Shown: positions 8,013 through 17,843 of the stretch, piece by piece
How positions within the stretch are numbered: position 1 is the stretch's first letter
How the letters are laid out: every line of letters begins with the position of its first letter
DNA from: Stieleria varia
Lineage (GTDB): Bacteria > Planctomycetota > Planctomycetia > Pirellulales > Pirellulaceae
Length of the DNA: 64,000 bases
Direction of reading: 5' to 3'
Assembly: GCF_038443385.1 (NCBI RefSeq)
Contig: NZ_CP151726.1
Location: 806,001-870,000, forward strand
Made by a program: the position numbers and the translations under genes
Notes under the pieces: model-generated
The model's input: only the letters and a program-made list of their open reading frames with translations
Told to the model about the DNA's origin: nothing
The model's database searches: none

Positions 8013-8507
8013 ATGATCACCATCATCATCGTCGAAGCCGTGCTGATACTCGCGATAGCGAGCTTGCTCATGGGGTCGCTGTTGAACCTCAGCTCGCATC
8101 CCATCTGGTTCATCCGTGGCTGGGATTTTCCGCGGGGGCAGATCATCGCCGCTGCTTGGCTGATCGTTGCGGCTCAACTTCTGTTGACGATTCTTGTGCC
8201 GTCGTCGGGCGCTGTTTCATCTTGGTGGCTAGTCACGGGAGCGTTGGCGTTAACCCTCTGGCACAGGTTCCGAATCATTCCCTACACGCGGATCTGCCCA
8301 AAGCAAGCGAAGCCAACCCGATCACAGCAACCTCGGGTCAAACGAGATTGCGAGAAGCCGCCGCCAGCGTACAGGGCACCCCGAGAACTTGTTCCACAAC
8401 GCAGATCGTTCTGTTCGTGTTTCGACGGTCCTCAACTGACGCCGCCCGACCAAACGCGCCCTTCAGCCGAATACATCCGTTGTCCGCCAGGACCAATCGA
8501 AAGGTAA
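8013..8507 (+). pseudogene. Truncated endonuclease/exonuclease/phosphatase (EEP) membrane protein, N-terminal remnant
   Basis: The frame begins with hydrophobic helices (IIIVEAVLILAIASLL) followed by the motif HPIWFIRGWDFPRGQIIAAA, two more helices and FRIIPYTRICPKQ. This is the N-terminal membrane module seen in membrane-anchored EEP-superfamily proteins, where W-x-I-R-x-x-D-F-P-R-x-Q precedes a PYTPLxPKQ linker and then the catalytic domain. After that linker the sequence becomes low-quality (Pro, Arg and Cys rich) and stops, with no EEP catalytic motifs. I therefore read it as a 3'-deleted gene. Whether the 164-residue frame is still expressed is unknown. Confidence 0.5.
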
Positions 8508-8531
8508 GCATTGTCGGCGTACGGTGTGAAC

Positions 8532-9650
8532 TCATCTGCCATTGGCGTAGGGTTTTCGCAACGCCTTGGCGACATTTGTCGCGACCAGATCCCTGGGGTG
8601 GGGAGAGACCGCTTGGTAGGGCAGCGTCGTCAGAATCACGCAGATTGAATCCGTCGACGGATCGGCCCAACAGATCGTTCCGGTTGATCCAGTGTGCCCA
8701 AAGGTTTCTTCACTCAGGTAAGGTGTATTGCCGATTTGCCCGAGATCAAACGCCAGCCCACGTGGTCGAATGTTCGGTGGATTCTGATTGCTGATCATCA
8801 GCTTGATGGTTTCTGGTTTGAGGATCCGTCCGGTCGGATGCAGAAACTCGTGCAGGAAACGAGCGACGTCGTCCGCCGAACCGTGAGCAGTACCCCAAGG
8901 AGCCCCAAGCTTTCTCCAGTACGGACTGTTCCAGTCCCAAGATTTCGTCGATGGATCGCCCGCGCCCGACTCAGGAGCAGCCCGATCGACCTGATTCATC
9001 ACGACGTCCGAGATCTTGAACGCCCCGAGACCCATCGCCGAGCGCGTCATCCGCAGTGGTTTAAAGATCCGCTCGTGCGCCAAGTCTGTAATCGAACGAC
9101 CACTGATCCGCCGGGCGACTTCGGTAGCCAGTAAAATCGCCATGCTTGAATAGCTGTATCGGCTGCCGGGCTCCAGCAACAGCGGCGTCTTGACCGCGGC
9201 GGCAACGAACTCGGAAAGCGACGCATGCGACGCGCGTAGTCGGGCGTTCTCGGGAAGTTGATCGGGAAGCCCCGAAACATGCGTCATCAACTGGCGGATC
9301 GTGATCTTCTCACGCCCGGCGCCTTGAAACTCGGGAAGGTACCGCTGAACGCGATCATCCAGCTCAAAGCGTCCGTCATCGAAAAGCGTCATCACAGCGG
9401 CAATCGAGATCGTTTTTGAAATCGACGCCAGCAAGAACATCGCATCGGTGTCACTCGCTTTGCCATACGTTCGCGAAAAGACATCCGAGCTCTGCTGGAC
9501 GAAGATAGCACTCGATTGTACCTCCCCTCGCTCGGCAGCATTGGCCAGGATCCTGCCAGCGCTTTCAAGCTGCGATTCATCAATACCAGCTCCCGCGCGA
9601 GGGCAAAGCGTCAGAGCTAGACCACTTCCCAGAAAGATTCGTCGTTTCAT
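8532..9650 (-). CDS. Class C beta-lactamase/penicillin-binding-protein-like serine hydrolase
   Basis: A 372-residue protein of the beta-lactamase/transpeptidase-like fold. The SxxK motif is SISK (Ser76, Lys79). The Tyr motif is in SRYSYSSMA (YSS in place of YxN), and the third box is FGHTGSTG (HTG in place of KTG), the pattern of esterase/DD-peptidase-like relatives rather than true beta-lactamases. The N-terminus MKRRIFLGSGLALTLCPRAGAG is a short Tat- or Sec-like signal, so export is likely. MTHVSGLPD is the conserved loop after the first helix pair. Natural substrate unknown. Confidence 0.88.
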   Translation of the reverse strand: MKRRIFLGSGLALTLCPRAGAGIDESQLESAGRILANAAERGEVQSSAIFVQQSSDVFSRTYGKASDTDAMFLLASISKTISIAAVMTLFDDGRFELDDRVQRYLPEFQGAGREKITIRQLMTHVSGLPDQLPENARLRASHASLSEFVAAAVKTPLLLEPGSRYSYSSMAILLATEVARRISGRSITDLAHERIFKPLRMTRSAMGLGAFKISDVVMNQVDRAAPESGAGDPSTKSWDWNSPYWRKLGAPWGTAHGSADDVARFLHEFLHPTGRILKPETIKLMISNQNPPNIRPRGLAFDLGQIGNTPYLSEETFGHTGSTGTICWADPSTDSICVILTTLPYQAVSPHPRDLVATNVAKALRKPYANGR

Positions 9651-9835
9651 GTCGCAGTTACTCTTCTCGGTAATGGCTCGGCAGTAGTTGGCATTTGGTA
9701 CGATCGCCAGAGTCCCGCAGATCCGTTCGCCAACCCAAATGTAGGCAGATTGCTCGTGACGGTTGCGTACTTGTTTTCACGTCCCATCGTAACCGCTTTG
9801 ATGGCTTGCTGTTTGGGTTGGCTTCAGGTATCCGA

Positions 9836-10233
9836 ATGATTGGCCTAGTCCAGAGATCAAGTGGGCGTCGGCCACCCAGCGACACCGAATGCTCCGCCGA
9901 AAGAGAACGGGTGCAACAGGTCTTCGTGACGACTCTTAGCGCGTTTCTCGTTGCATCCGCCAGCGGTTTCGCAGGGCTGCACTTCGGCACGCCAGCGAAG
10001 GCACTGGCCGATAGACTCACAACTTTGCCCGATGCAAGCAACCTACGTGGTGGTGGCCAGGCCAAGTCAGTGATCCTTTTCTTTCTATGTGGTGGCGCGT
10101 CACACGTCGACACCTGGGACATGAAGCCCGATGCACCCGCCGAGTATCGCGGTCCATTTCAGCCTATCTCGACGCCAGCGCCCGGTGTTCAATGCTGCGA
10201 GCATTTGCCGTTGCTTGCCAAGCAAGCTCATGG
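9836..10233 (+). pseudogene. DUF1501 protein, N-terminal fragment truncated at 3' end
   Basis: The plus-strand frame contains AKSVILFFLCGGASHVDTWD, MKPDAPAEYRGPFQPIST and VQCCEHLPLLAKQA, the conserved first ~60 residues of the mature DUF1501 domain. After KQAHG the similarity ends abruptly at about 10228. Only 6 bases later is the stop codon of the oppositely oriented cytochrome/WD40 gene (10234). The missing ~350 residues are not found on the right. This looks like a gene cut by insertion or recombination of the adjacent minus-strand operon. The ATG at 9836 is the nearest in-frame start; the true start is uncertain. Confidence 0.7.
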
Positions 10234-11589
10234 CTACGGTTTGGCGATCCACTTGCGGACGATCGCGGCGTCGGCGATGTTCCAAATGCAAACTTCTCCG
10301 TCGAAAGAACCGCTGGCGATGTAGTGGCCATTGTCGACGCCCGCTGTGGTCCTCTGGTAGCATGCTGAGAGCACCCAATCGCTGTGCCCTTTGTATTCCT
10401 GGACAATTTTATTGGTGGCTAGGTCGATTCGCAGGAGTCGGTGATCGGCACAGGGCAAGAAAAGATTGGTTCCGCGGCGGAGTAGTTTGTAACCTTCACC
10501 ACCAACACCAACTTCGGCAACTTTCATGGCGCCTTCGACATTCCATCGGTGCAGTTTATTGTCAGCTCCAACGGAAACAACCTGCTTGTTGTCGGCAAGA
10601 ATCGATATGCCTCGCACCGCCGCTGCGTGTCCTAAATAGCTTGAAAGCAATTCACCCGTGGCTCCATCGTACACCTTTGCCGACTTGTCCCGACTGGCCG
10701 ATACCAGCCGCGTGCCGTCATCGCTCCAAGTAACCGCAGTAACCCAATCCGCGTGACTCGCGATCGTTCGAATTTCCTGCAAGGTTTCAACATTGACGAT
10801 GCGAATCGTGCTGTCGGCCGAAGCGATAGCAAGTTCATCTGTTCCCGGCCGAAAGGCGATGTCCAGCACGACGTCGTTTGTTCTCGCAACAACGCCTTTG
10901 ATTTCACCTGAATTGAAATCAACCAGTCGCACTTCTCCACTTCGTCCAGGCTCACCGCAACCGACGGCCAGTGTCTGCCCATCCGATGAAAACGCGAGGC
11001 CCAAAACGCGTTGCCCGACGTTCTGGATCCGCCGAACGAGTTTCGCGTCTTCGGTACTCCAGACGACTAATTCGTGGTAGCCGCCGGTGACAATCAGTTT
11101 GCCATCGGGAGAAAATATCGTCGCCGTGATTGGAATGACTTGGCTGTAGACTTCCGGCGGGTCAGCGTATCGCACTGGTGGAATAACCAGCGCCAGTGAT
11201 TGGCCAGAACTCTCACCGTCGAACTTACCGCCAGCAGCGATCCATTTCTTCATCAATTCAATCTGCTTCGGCGCGAGAGGTTCGCTCTCAGCTGGCATTC
11301 GTTCCGATTCGTCGTCGCAAGTCATACGTCGCAGCAACTCGCTGACTTGATCCGGCGAAGCAGCGATCGGCAATTCGCCCGAGTCACCCGCCTTACGCAG
11401 CTCGTCGTAAGTGTCAACTCGATAGCCACCTTCTGCTTTCTTGGGACCATGACAAGCCAAGCAACTGTCCAGCAGGATCGGAGCAATGTCACTGCAAAAG
11501 CTGACCGGGACGGTGTCGTCGCCCCAGGCCATCGACACTTGGGTCAAAAAGTAACATAGCGCAACAGCAGAAATGAAAAATTGTTTCAT
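10234..11589 (-). CDS. Secreted cytochrome-like protein with WD40 repeats
   Basis: A 451-residue protein. A signal peptide (about residues 1-22, FFISAVALCYFL...AWG) is followed by a planctomycete cytochrome C-like domain with CLACH (Cys43-x2-Cys46-His47), GPKKAEGGYRVDTYDELRKAGDSGELPI and MPAESEPLAPKQIELMKKWIAAGG. Residues ~150-450 form about six WD40 blades (for example ASRDKSAKVYDGATGELLSS and GSFDGEVCIWNI). The family probably binds haem in the periplasm, while the beta-propeller would serve as a protein-binding platform. It is last in the minus-strand operon after DUF1501 and DUF1549/DUF1553 genes, 32 bases behind its neighbour. Enzymatic role unknown. Confidence 0.85.
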   Translation of the reverse strand: MKQFFISAVALCYFLTQVSMAWGDDTVPVSFCSDIAPILLDSCLACHGPKKAEGGYRVDTYDELRKAGDSGELPIAASPDQVSELLRRMTCDDESERMPAESEPLAPKQIELMKKWIAAGGKFDGESSGQSLALVIPPVRYADPPEVYSQVIPITATIFSPDGKLIVTGGYHELVVWSTEDAKLVRRIQNVGQRVLGLAFSSDGQTLAVGCGEPGRSGEVRLVDFNSGEIKGVVARTNDVVLDIAFRPGTDELAIASADSTIRIVNVETLQEIRTIASHADWVTAVTWSDDGTRLVSASRDKSAKVYDGATGELLSSYLGHAAAVRGISILADNKQVVSVGADNKLHRWNVEGAMKVAEVGVGGEGYKLLRRGTNLFLPCADHRLLRIDLATNKIVQEYKGHSDWVLSACYQRTTAGVDNGHYIASGSFDGEVCIWNIADAAIVRKWIAKP

Positions 11590-11621
11590 GGATCGATTTG
11601 GGCTTAAAGAAAATTGAACCT

Positions 11622-14600
11622 CTAATGCTGGAACAAAAACTCGTCGGTATTGAATAACGCCCAACAAACATCCTCAACGCCAACGACGGGGTCTGGATTC
11701 TTGCTGCAATGTTCAGCTGCGGCTTTCAACTCGATTTCGGACGGTGGACGACAGACGGCAGCCAAATAGATTTCGCGAATGACTTCTTCGACCGGCTTGC
11801 CATCCGCCAAGGCTTTGCGGAAACGATTATTGGCGTCTCGCAACTTTCCGTGGATCATTGGGCCATTGAAGAGTTCGATGGCCATGCCCAGATTCGAATC
11901 CTCGGCTCGTTCACATGCACAAACGGTGCTTCGCTCAGGTTGGCCGAAGACTTTTAGAAAATCGACTTTGACCACATCTGGAGCGGGCAATTGGGTGGCG
12001 AGCGTGCCTGCCGGTAGGCTGCCAAACTTCTGCTCGAGCGCTAGCGTGCGATTGATTGCGTCAAGCAATTGTTCTGCTCCCAACAAACGAGGTTCTTGAT
12101 GCGAGAAGAACTTGACGTCCTCTTTGTTGAAATCCGTCGTTTGGTAACTCGCTTGATAGGTCCGGCTGTTCAAGATGACGCGCAGCAAGTGCTTTCGGTC
12201 ATAGCCGCTTTCGACAAAGTCTTTCGCGAGTGCATCTAGCAGCGCTGCATTCGATGGAGGATTCGAGTCGCGGAAATCGTCGATGGGATCGACGATGCCT
12301 CGTGCGAAAAGTTGGCTCCAAATGCGATTGGCTTCGATTCTGGCAAAATACGGATTGTCAGGATTCACTAACCAATCAGCGAACGCGATGCGTCGGTCGG
12401 TGTCGCCCGGCGATTCGATGCTGCCGACTTGCGGCAACCATGGGACCATGACTTGTCCGGTTCTGGGTTGGGTCACGTCGCCGGAAAAGTCGGTGTAGAC
12501 AAACATCTCGCCTGGTCGATCTGTTTTGCGACGCTGGACACGATTGAAGAACGCTCCGAGTCCATAGTAATTGTCTTGCGTCCATCGCTCGAATGGATGG
12601 TTGTGGCATTTCGCGCATTGCAGCCTCGCACCGAGGAAGACCTGGGAAATTGTTTCCACGCATTCGTTCATGTCGGTGCACGTGCGATAGAAGTTCGCAG
12701 GCGGATTTGCCAGCGTACTGCCGGCACCGGTGAGCAGTTCTTTGGCAAACTGGTCGTATGGCATGTTCTCGTGCAACGACTGTTCGACCCAGCGATGGTA
12801 TTTGTAGACTCCTTCGTCGCCGACCAGCTTGCTGGTCATCCTCAGCAAGTCGCCCCACTTCAGCGACCAGAATTTTGCGTACTCTTCTCTTTGCAGTAAC
12901 GCGTCCACCAACTGCTCGCGTTTTCGCTTGTCAGTGCTCGCCGAGAACGCAATTGTTTCTTCAATGGTGGGTAAGATCCCGAGCACGTCCAAACTGACCC
13001 GTCGCAGGAACTCGTCGTCGCTGCAAGTTTCTGCAGGCAAGTATTGCAGTTGTTTCAACTTGGCATTCACCAGCTCGTCAATGTAGTTATTTGGTTTGGG
13101 AGACTTCCACTCGAATCCCTCCAAGTTCTCGACGAACATCAACTGCACGGATTCGATGTATTCCAGCAACCGCACCAAGATCGCAACTTCACCACGTTCG
13201 TGTGGGGTCACAAAGCCATTGACGTCAACGGTCGCAACAGCCGTGTCGGAAGTTTCGTAGGCGACGAGATGCGTGACATCACGTTTGCGGCCATCTGCGA
13301 AATGCGCCGTGACGGCCAGTTGCTGGCCACCGTCTTTGACCGCCAATATCTGTTTTTGATTCGGATAGACCTCAAGCTTTGTGACACGTGGAGTGTGTGC
13401 GGGGTCTGCGGTCGCACCATTGGCAATCCAATCACGTAAAATCGCGTAAGCTGCATCGTCTCTGCGCAACTGTTTGCCACCGCCGTGGGCTACTTTCATC
13501 AACGGCTTGAGCAAGAGCAGGCTTTGTTCGGGATCAAGCGAGTTCGTCCGACGACCGAAGTCTTCGCGGATCAACGTTAACTCATCTAGTTTCATATCAA
13601 AGGCGCGTAACGACAAGCGAAACCCGCCTTTGCCGCTCGGCGATCCATGACAGGCGCCCGAGTTACAACCTTGCTTGGACAGTGCGACCAAAACCTCAGA
13701 CTCGAATTCGATCTTACGCGGCGTGGTGACGTTGGAAACTCGTACCGGGATGACTTGTCGATGCGAACCCACTTCGACGATCACTTCGGCTTCTCCATCT
13801 GCGATCGGAAAAACGACTCCATCACGCACGTCGGCAACTTGCGGGTTGGATGAAGTGAGTCGTGCATGGCGAGTCCAATCGCGCGGCAGGTTTTGCACGT
13901 CGGTTCCGGTGACCGCCAGTTGCTGTCTGCTACGCGAATCTGCAAACACGATCTCGCTCGGGTACACAATTAGATTCGTGGGACTTTCGTCCAGCTTCGC
14001 CAATGTGTGTATTGACTTGACCGTGAAATCTTGCCCCGCGTACTTGCTGGTGGCGTTGATGGTTAGCTCGTGAGCAACGTCGAGCGCCGCATCAGCCGCG
14101 ATCTGCAAATCAAATCCCGCGTGCGTTTGATCTGCGGCGATAACAGTCGACTCAGGGCCTGTGATGCCGGCTGGTAAACTCGCAAATGCAATCGTTACTG
14201 GTTGCGGATCACTTCCCTCTCGCAGTAGATGCACCTCCACGCGAACTCGACCACCGCGCACAATCGGTTCCCGGAATTCTGTCGTGATGCGGACGGGATC
14301 AATCCACTGGATCGGCAAGCTGTAGGTTTCGATACGTCCGTGTCCGTTGAAATCGCCAAAGACCAGCAACGGCAGTCGATCAGGTTCACCCGTTGCTTGG
14401 TCGCTGCGTGCCAGCGTCAGCGTGTACGTTTCCTTATCCACTTTCGTGCTGACGGTCCAACCGGCAGGCAACGCACCGGGGAGCACGTCGACGCCCGCTT
14501 TGAATTCAGCTTGAAGTCGCTTTGGCTTCAGCGATGCCGAGTGCGAAAGAACGGGACGAGCGAACTGTACCGGAGCGGTGGGGTCCATCGTGAACGGCGC

Positions 14601-16301
14601 ATCAGTTGTCGTGGTAGCGGCAAGCACAACTGCACCGTCGGATTGCGTCATAGGGGCAAGCACAAACGGCTCCTTGACGCGTCGCAACGCGTGACTGTGC
14701 ACCAGGCAGCTTTGTTCTGGGTTGTCGACGGAAGACGCACTGAGTCGAACTACGTCCAGACTGTCCGATTTCCATGCTTCATTCGCAGTCAAGTAGATCT
14801 TCGCCTCGACGGCTTTCGCGGGAATCCGAGGATTCACGATTCGTAAACCCGATTCCGCGTCCCTCAGCGCGAGTTCGATCTCACCGTCGTAACCGAACCG
14901 TAAGACTTGCAGGTCCAGAGCACATGCACCGTGCTCAGGTTCAATCATGAATTCTTCTCGCGTCTTTGCATCTGCCTTGAGCACAACGCTAAACGATCCA
15001 GATGGAACGCACTCAATGTGGTACGCAAACTCATCGCCGCCGCGTTTCAGCAAATCAGTTGCCTCCAAACGATAGTCGCCCTCCTCAGGCAACGTCGCGT
15101 CAAAGCTCCATTCGTCAGCATCGGTGACTTTCGTCTCCGCAATCTTCTTTCCGGCAGGATCGAACAACTGCATCTGCAAGAGCGCGGGACTGCCAAGGCT
15201 TCGCGTTCTCGCAGCGATGCGAATGACTTGCCCCTTGGCACCGTGGATGAGATAGCTGTCGACTTCTTGCGGCTGCCCTAAACGACCGTTGATGCCGATC
15301 GGCAACGTCAGGCTTTCGGCTGAGTCGGATTCATTGAATTGCTCATAAGCGCTGCAATAGAGCGGCAGCCAACTAGAAGACTGCCCATCGTCGAATTTGG
15401 TACGAGCCAGCATGGTTTCTTGAGCTTGCGCGGGAACGTCGATCTCACGTGCAGGCAAACGTTCTCCATCGGGTCCAGTGAAGGCAACCGAAGTCTTTTC
15501 GCCGCTGCGTACCGCCAGTGGATAACACTGATTGACGATGGGAAAGTCACCGATCCGCAGTTGATAAGCTGCGCCACCGGCGGCATTGTGACTGTCGTGA
15601 ATCTCAAGCCAGTAGTCGCCTTCCTCCGCAAATCGGTAACTGAACCGGCAATCGGGACCGACCAAACTGTCGTCAGCTTGCATGAGTGTCTCTCCAGCGG
15701 CATTGAGCACACGAAGCACTGGATCCATCGCGGAGCGAAGCTGTTGCGTGTGGACTTCGACTGCAACCCGCTCACCAGCAGTTGCGTGGATTCGATAGAA
15801 ATCGCTAACCGATGCATCGCAAACGCCTTCGACGGTTGATCGCGTGGATAGCTGCTGCGCCGTTTCGCTCGAGTGATTGTTGCCGGTGCCCTGTACCGCA
15901 TCTAAATCGTCGACGATGACCACATGTGGTTTGACCACGCCCGTCGATGTGGCCAACCAAAGACTCATCGGGCCAAGTTGCGCGTCTTCGGGTAGTGTCA
16001 GAGCGACGGTGATTTGAGTAGGCTCAATCTTTTCGACTTGCCACTTCACAGATTCATCGCTAGATGCCATTCGTAGCGAGTCGTTCAGGTCAGTGCCTTG
16101 AATCACCAACTGTGTCGTTTGTCCCGGCTTGCAGGTTCGCGGTTGTACCGAGTTGATCGTTTGGGCGATGGCTTGAAGCGTCAAACACAGCCATCCTAGA
16201 CTCGCTAAGCAAAGCGTGCACGTTCGATTTCGCATGGGCTTCATTCGGTAGGCAGGTGAACTGTTTCCATTACACGAGTTGTCATTAAACGAGGAGTTCA
16301 T
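11622..16301 (-). CDS. DUF1549/DUF1553 planctomycete cytochrome protein with PPC and Ig-like domains
   Basis: A 1559-residue secreted protein. In order: a long N-terminus with a hydrophobic signal (CLASLGWLCLTLQAIA), an IPT-like Ig domain, a PPC domain (DFYRIHATAGERVAVEV...GDYWLEIHDS), further beta-sandwich regions, a Big2-like segment (TSSNPQVADVRDGVVFPIADGEAEV), and a cytochrome-like segment with CNSGACHGSPSGKGGF. A second Big2-like repeat follows, then DUF1549 (FLRRVSLDVLGILPT, LQCAKCHNHPFERW) and DUF1553 (RRIAFADWLVNPDNPYFARIEANRIW, LRVILNSRTYQ). The start at 16301 is preceded by GGGAGGG and overlaps the end of the upstream DUF1501 gene by 17 bases, so the two are coupled. DUF1501 partners of this kind are universal in planctomycetes; the reaction is not known. 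Confidence 0.9.
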   Translation of the reverse strand: MNSSFNDNSCNGNSSPAYRMKPMRNRTCTLCLASLGWLCLTLQAIAQTINSVQPRTCKPGQTTQLVIQGTDLNDSLRMASSDESVKWQVEKIEPTQITVALTLPEDAQLGPMSLWLATSTGVVKPHVVIVDDLDAVQGTGNNHSSETAQQLSTRSTVEGVCDASVSDFYRIHATAGERVAVEVHTQQLRSAMDPVLRVLNAAGETLMQADDSLVGPDCRFSYRFAEEGDYWLEIHDSHNAAGGAAYQLRIGDFPIVNQCYPLAVRSGEKTSVAFTGPDGERLPAREIDVPAQAQETMLARTKFDDGQSSSWLPLYCSAYEQFNESDSAESLTLPIGINGRLGQPQEVDSYLIHGAKGQVIRIAARTRSLGSPALLQMQLFDPAGKKIAETKVTDADEWSFDATLPEEGDYRLEATDLLKRGGDEFAYHIECVPSGSFSVVLKADAKTREEFMIEPEHGACALDLQVLRFGYDGEIELALRDAESGLRIVNPRIPAKAVEAKIYLTANEAWKSDSLDVVRLSASSVDNPEQSCLVHSHALRRVKEPFVLAPMTQSDGAVVLAATTTTDAPFTMDPTAPVQFARPVLSHSASLKPKRLQAEFKAGVDVLPGALPAGWTVSTKVDKETYTLTLARSDQATGEPDRLPLLVFGDFNGHGRIETYSLPIQWIDPVRITTEFREPIVRGGRVRVEVHLLREGSDPQPVTIAFASLPAGITGPESTVIAADQTHAGFDLQIAADAALDVAHELTINATSKYAGQDFTVKSIHTLAKLDESPTNLIVYPSEIVFADSRSRQQLAVTGTDVQNLPRDWTRHARLTSSNPQVADVRDGVVFPIADGEAEVIVEVGSHRQVIPVRVSNVTTPRKIEFESEVLVALSKQGCNSGACHGSPSGKGGFRLSLRAFDMKLDELTLIREDFGRRTNSLDPEQSLLLLKPLMKVAHGGGKQLRRDDAAYAILRDWIANGATADPAHTPRVTKLEVYPNQKQILAVKDGGQQLAVTAHFADGRKRDVTHLVAYETSDTAVATVDVNGFVTPHERGEVAILVRLLEYIESVQLMFVENLEGFEWKSPKPNNYIDELVNAKLKQLQYLPAETCSDDEFLRRVSLDVLGILPTIEETIAFSASTDKRKREQLVDALLQREEYAKFWSLKWGDLLRMTSKLVGDEGVYKYHRWVEQSLHENMPYDQFAKELLTGAGSTLANPPANFYRTCTDMNECVETISQVFLGARLQCAKCHNHPFERWTQDNYYGLGAFFNRVQRRKTDRPGEMFVYTDFSGDVTQPRTGQVMVPWLPQVGSIESPGDTDRRIAFADWLVNPDNPYFARIEANRIWSQLFARGIVDPIDDFRDSNPPSNAALLDALAKDFVESGYDRKHLLRVILNSRTYQASYQTTDFNKEDVKFFSHQEPRLLGAEQLLDAINRTLALEQKFGSLPAGTLATQLPAPDVVKVDFLKVFGQPERSTVCACERAEDSNLGMAIELFNGPMIHGKLRDANNRFRKALADGKPVEEVIREIYLAAVCRPPSEIELKAAAEHCSKNPDPVVGVEDVCWALFNTDEFLFQH

Positions 16302-17700
16302 GCAAAACCCTCCCTGAAGTGATTCGGTGAGGTCGGTCTTCACGATCGAGTAGCGCGGTTTCGATTGGCAGACCCATCGCGTGCAAGATCGTCGTTGCGA
16401 AATCCTGCGGCGAGACAGGATCGGACGCGGGGTAAGCAGCATGTTTGTCGCTTGAGCCATATACCATGCCGGGCCGAATGCCGCCGCCGGCCAGTAGTCC
16501 GCTGTAACAGAACGGCCAGTGTTCGCGGCCAGCATTGTTCGCCGTAATTTGTGGGTTACGGCCGAACTCGCCGACCCACGCCACGATGGTTTCGTCCAGC
16601 AAGCCGCGTTCTTCCAAGTCCGTCAAGAGTGCTGCCAGTGCGCGGTCGGCTGGGGGGATCAGATCGCTCTTCAAACGGTTGAAATTGTCACCGTGCGTGT
16701 CCCAAAAGTTTTTTCCGTCGTTGTGCCAATTCACAGAAACCAACGGCACGCCGTGTTCGACAAGTCGCCGAGCCATCAAGACGCATTGCCCGTGAATGTT
16801 GCGACCGTAGCGTTCACGCGTGGCGTCGCTTTCCTGAGTCAAATCAAACGCTGAGCGAACATTGCCTGAGCCGATCATCTCCATCGCACGCGTTTGATGG
16901 TTCCCGTAGGATGACGCGCCCAGTGAGCGTTGCAACGTCGCACGCTGGGCGTCGAGCGTCTTCAGCAATTCCACTCTCGATTCCAACCGTCCGATCCCAA
17001 TGTCCGCCGGTAGCGACAGTCCTTGCGGGTGCCACTTGGGATCATTCAGATCACCACCGAGCATCATGCCATCGTAGGCGGAGCCCAACCAACCACCGTG
17101 TTGCCCAGGTGCTTCGCCGCCGGGGGCAGCAGGGTGAAACGCTTTCCATGGCATGGCAACGAACGATGGCAAACCATTCGCACAGGGGCGAAGCTTCGAT
17201 ACGAGTGCACCCAAGTGCGGCGAGTCCTTGGCACTTGGCGGGTCAGCGTCGCTTTTCAGCACCGGCGCGAGCTGTCCTGTTAGCGTCGCATGTCCGCTGG
17301 ATAAATGGGCGGGATCGTCATGCGTGAGCGAGCGAATGATCGCCAACTTGTCCGTCATCGAAGCAAGCTGCGTAAAGTGCTCGCAGATTTGAATGCCGGG
17401 AACCTTGGTCGAGACCGGGTTGAATGTGCCACGCACCTCCGCCGGCGCAGCGGGCTTCATGTCAAACGTTTCCAGTTGACTTGGCCCGCCCCACATGAAC
17501 AGAAAGATGCACGCCTTGGCACGCTTGACTGGCGTGCTCAGGCCGTTTTCTTGTGCAAACGCCAGTCGGGATTCCAGATCACCCAAGCCCAGACCGATCG
17601 CCGAAATCGCACCGGCGTGCAATACTTGCCGGCGGTTCAAGCGATTGAAACGTCGAAATTCGCTGCAGCCCGTTGGCGTGCTTGTTTCACGAAATGACAT
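16285..17700 (-). CDS. DUF1501 family secreted protein
   Basis: A 471-residue protein with a Tat-type signal: RLNRRQVLHAGAISAIGLGLG. The mature part has FLFMWGGPSQLETFDMKPAAPAEVRG, the DUF1501 opening. Later come VNWHNDGKNFWDTHGDNFNRL, LLDETIVAWVGEFGRNPQITANNAGREHWP and a metal-ligand-like C-terminal region. The fold belongs to the alkaline-phosphatase/sulfatase-like superfamily; catalytic activity has not been established for the family. It is the first gene of the operon with the DUF1549/DUF1553 protein and the WD40 cytochrome. Family length is 430-490 residues, so it looks intact. Confidence 0.9.
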   Translation of the reverse strand: MSFRETSTPTGCSEFRRFNRLNRRQVLHAGAISAIGLGLGDLESRLAFAQENGLSTPVKRAKACIFLFMWGGPSQLETFDMKPAAPAEVRGTFNPVSTKVPGIQICEHFTQLASMTDKLAIIRSLTHDDPAHLSSGHATLTGQLAPVLKSDADPPSAKDSPHLGALVSKLRPCANGLPSFVAMPWKAFHPAAPGGEAPGQHGGWLGSAYDGMMLGGDLNDPKWHPQGLSLPADIGIGRLESRVELLKTLDAQRATLQRSLGASSYGNHQTRAMEMIGSGNVRSAFDLTQESDATRERYGRNIHGQCVLMARRLVEHGVPLVSVNWHNDGKNFWDTHGDNFNRLKSDLIPPADRALAALLTDLEERGLLDETIVAWVGEFGRNPQITANNAGREHWPFCYSGLLAGGGIRPGMVYGSSDKHAAYPASDPVSPQDFATTILHAMGLPIETALLDREDRPHRITSGRVLHELLV

Positions 17701-17843
17701 GGAGTTCTCGGTGGGGACAAAGTTCTGTGGTGCGGGCTGCCCGTGTGCGATGCAGGCACGCCGCCTAGGCTACGATCCGACTAACTCAAACCGGCGATGG
17801 TCTCGCCGTGATAAATGTGGTGGGGTCGATTCTCGGCGTCATG

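Noticed and set aside
8532..9650. True class C beta-lactamase conferring resistance
   Set aside because: SxxK is present but the other boxes are YSS and HTG rather than YxN and KTG, which points to an esterase/DD-peptidase-like relative.
16302..16535. 78-residue N-terminal extension of the large DUF1549/DUF1553 protein
   Set aside because: It lies fully inside the DUF1501 gene in another frame, while the ATG at 16301 has a strong GGGAGGG ribosome site.
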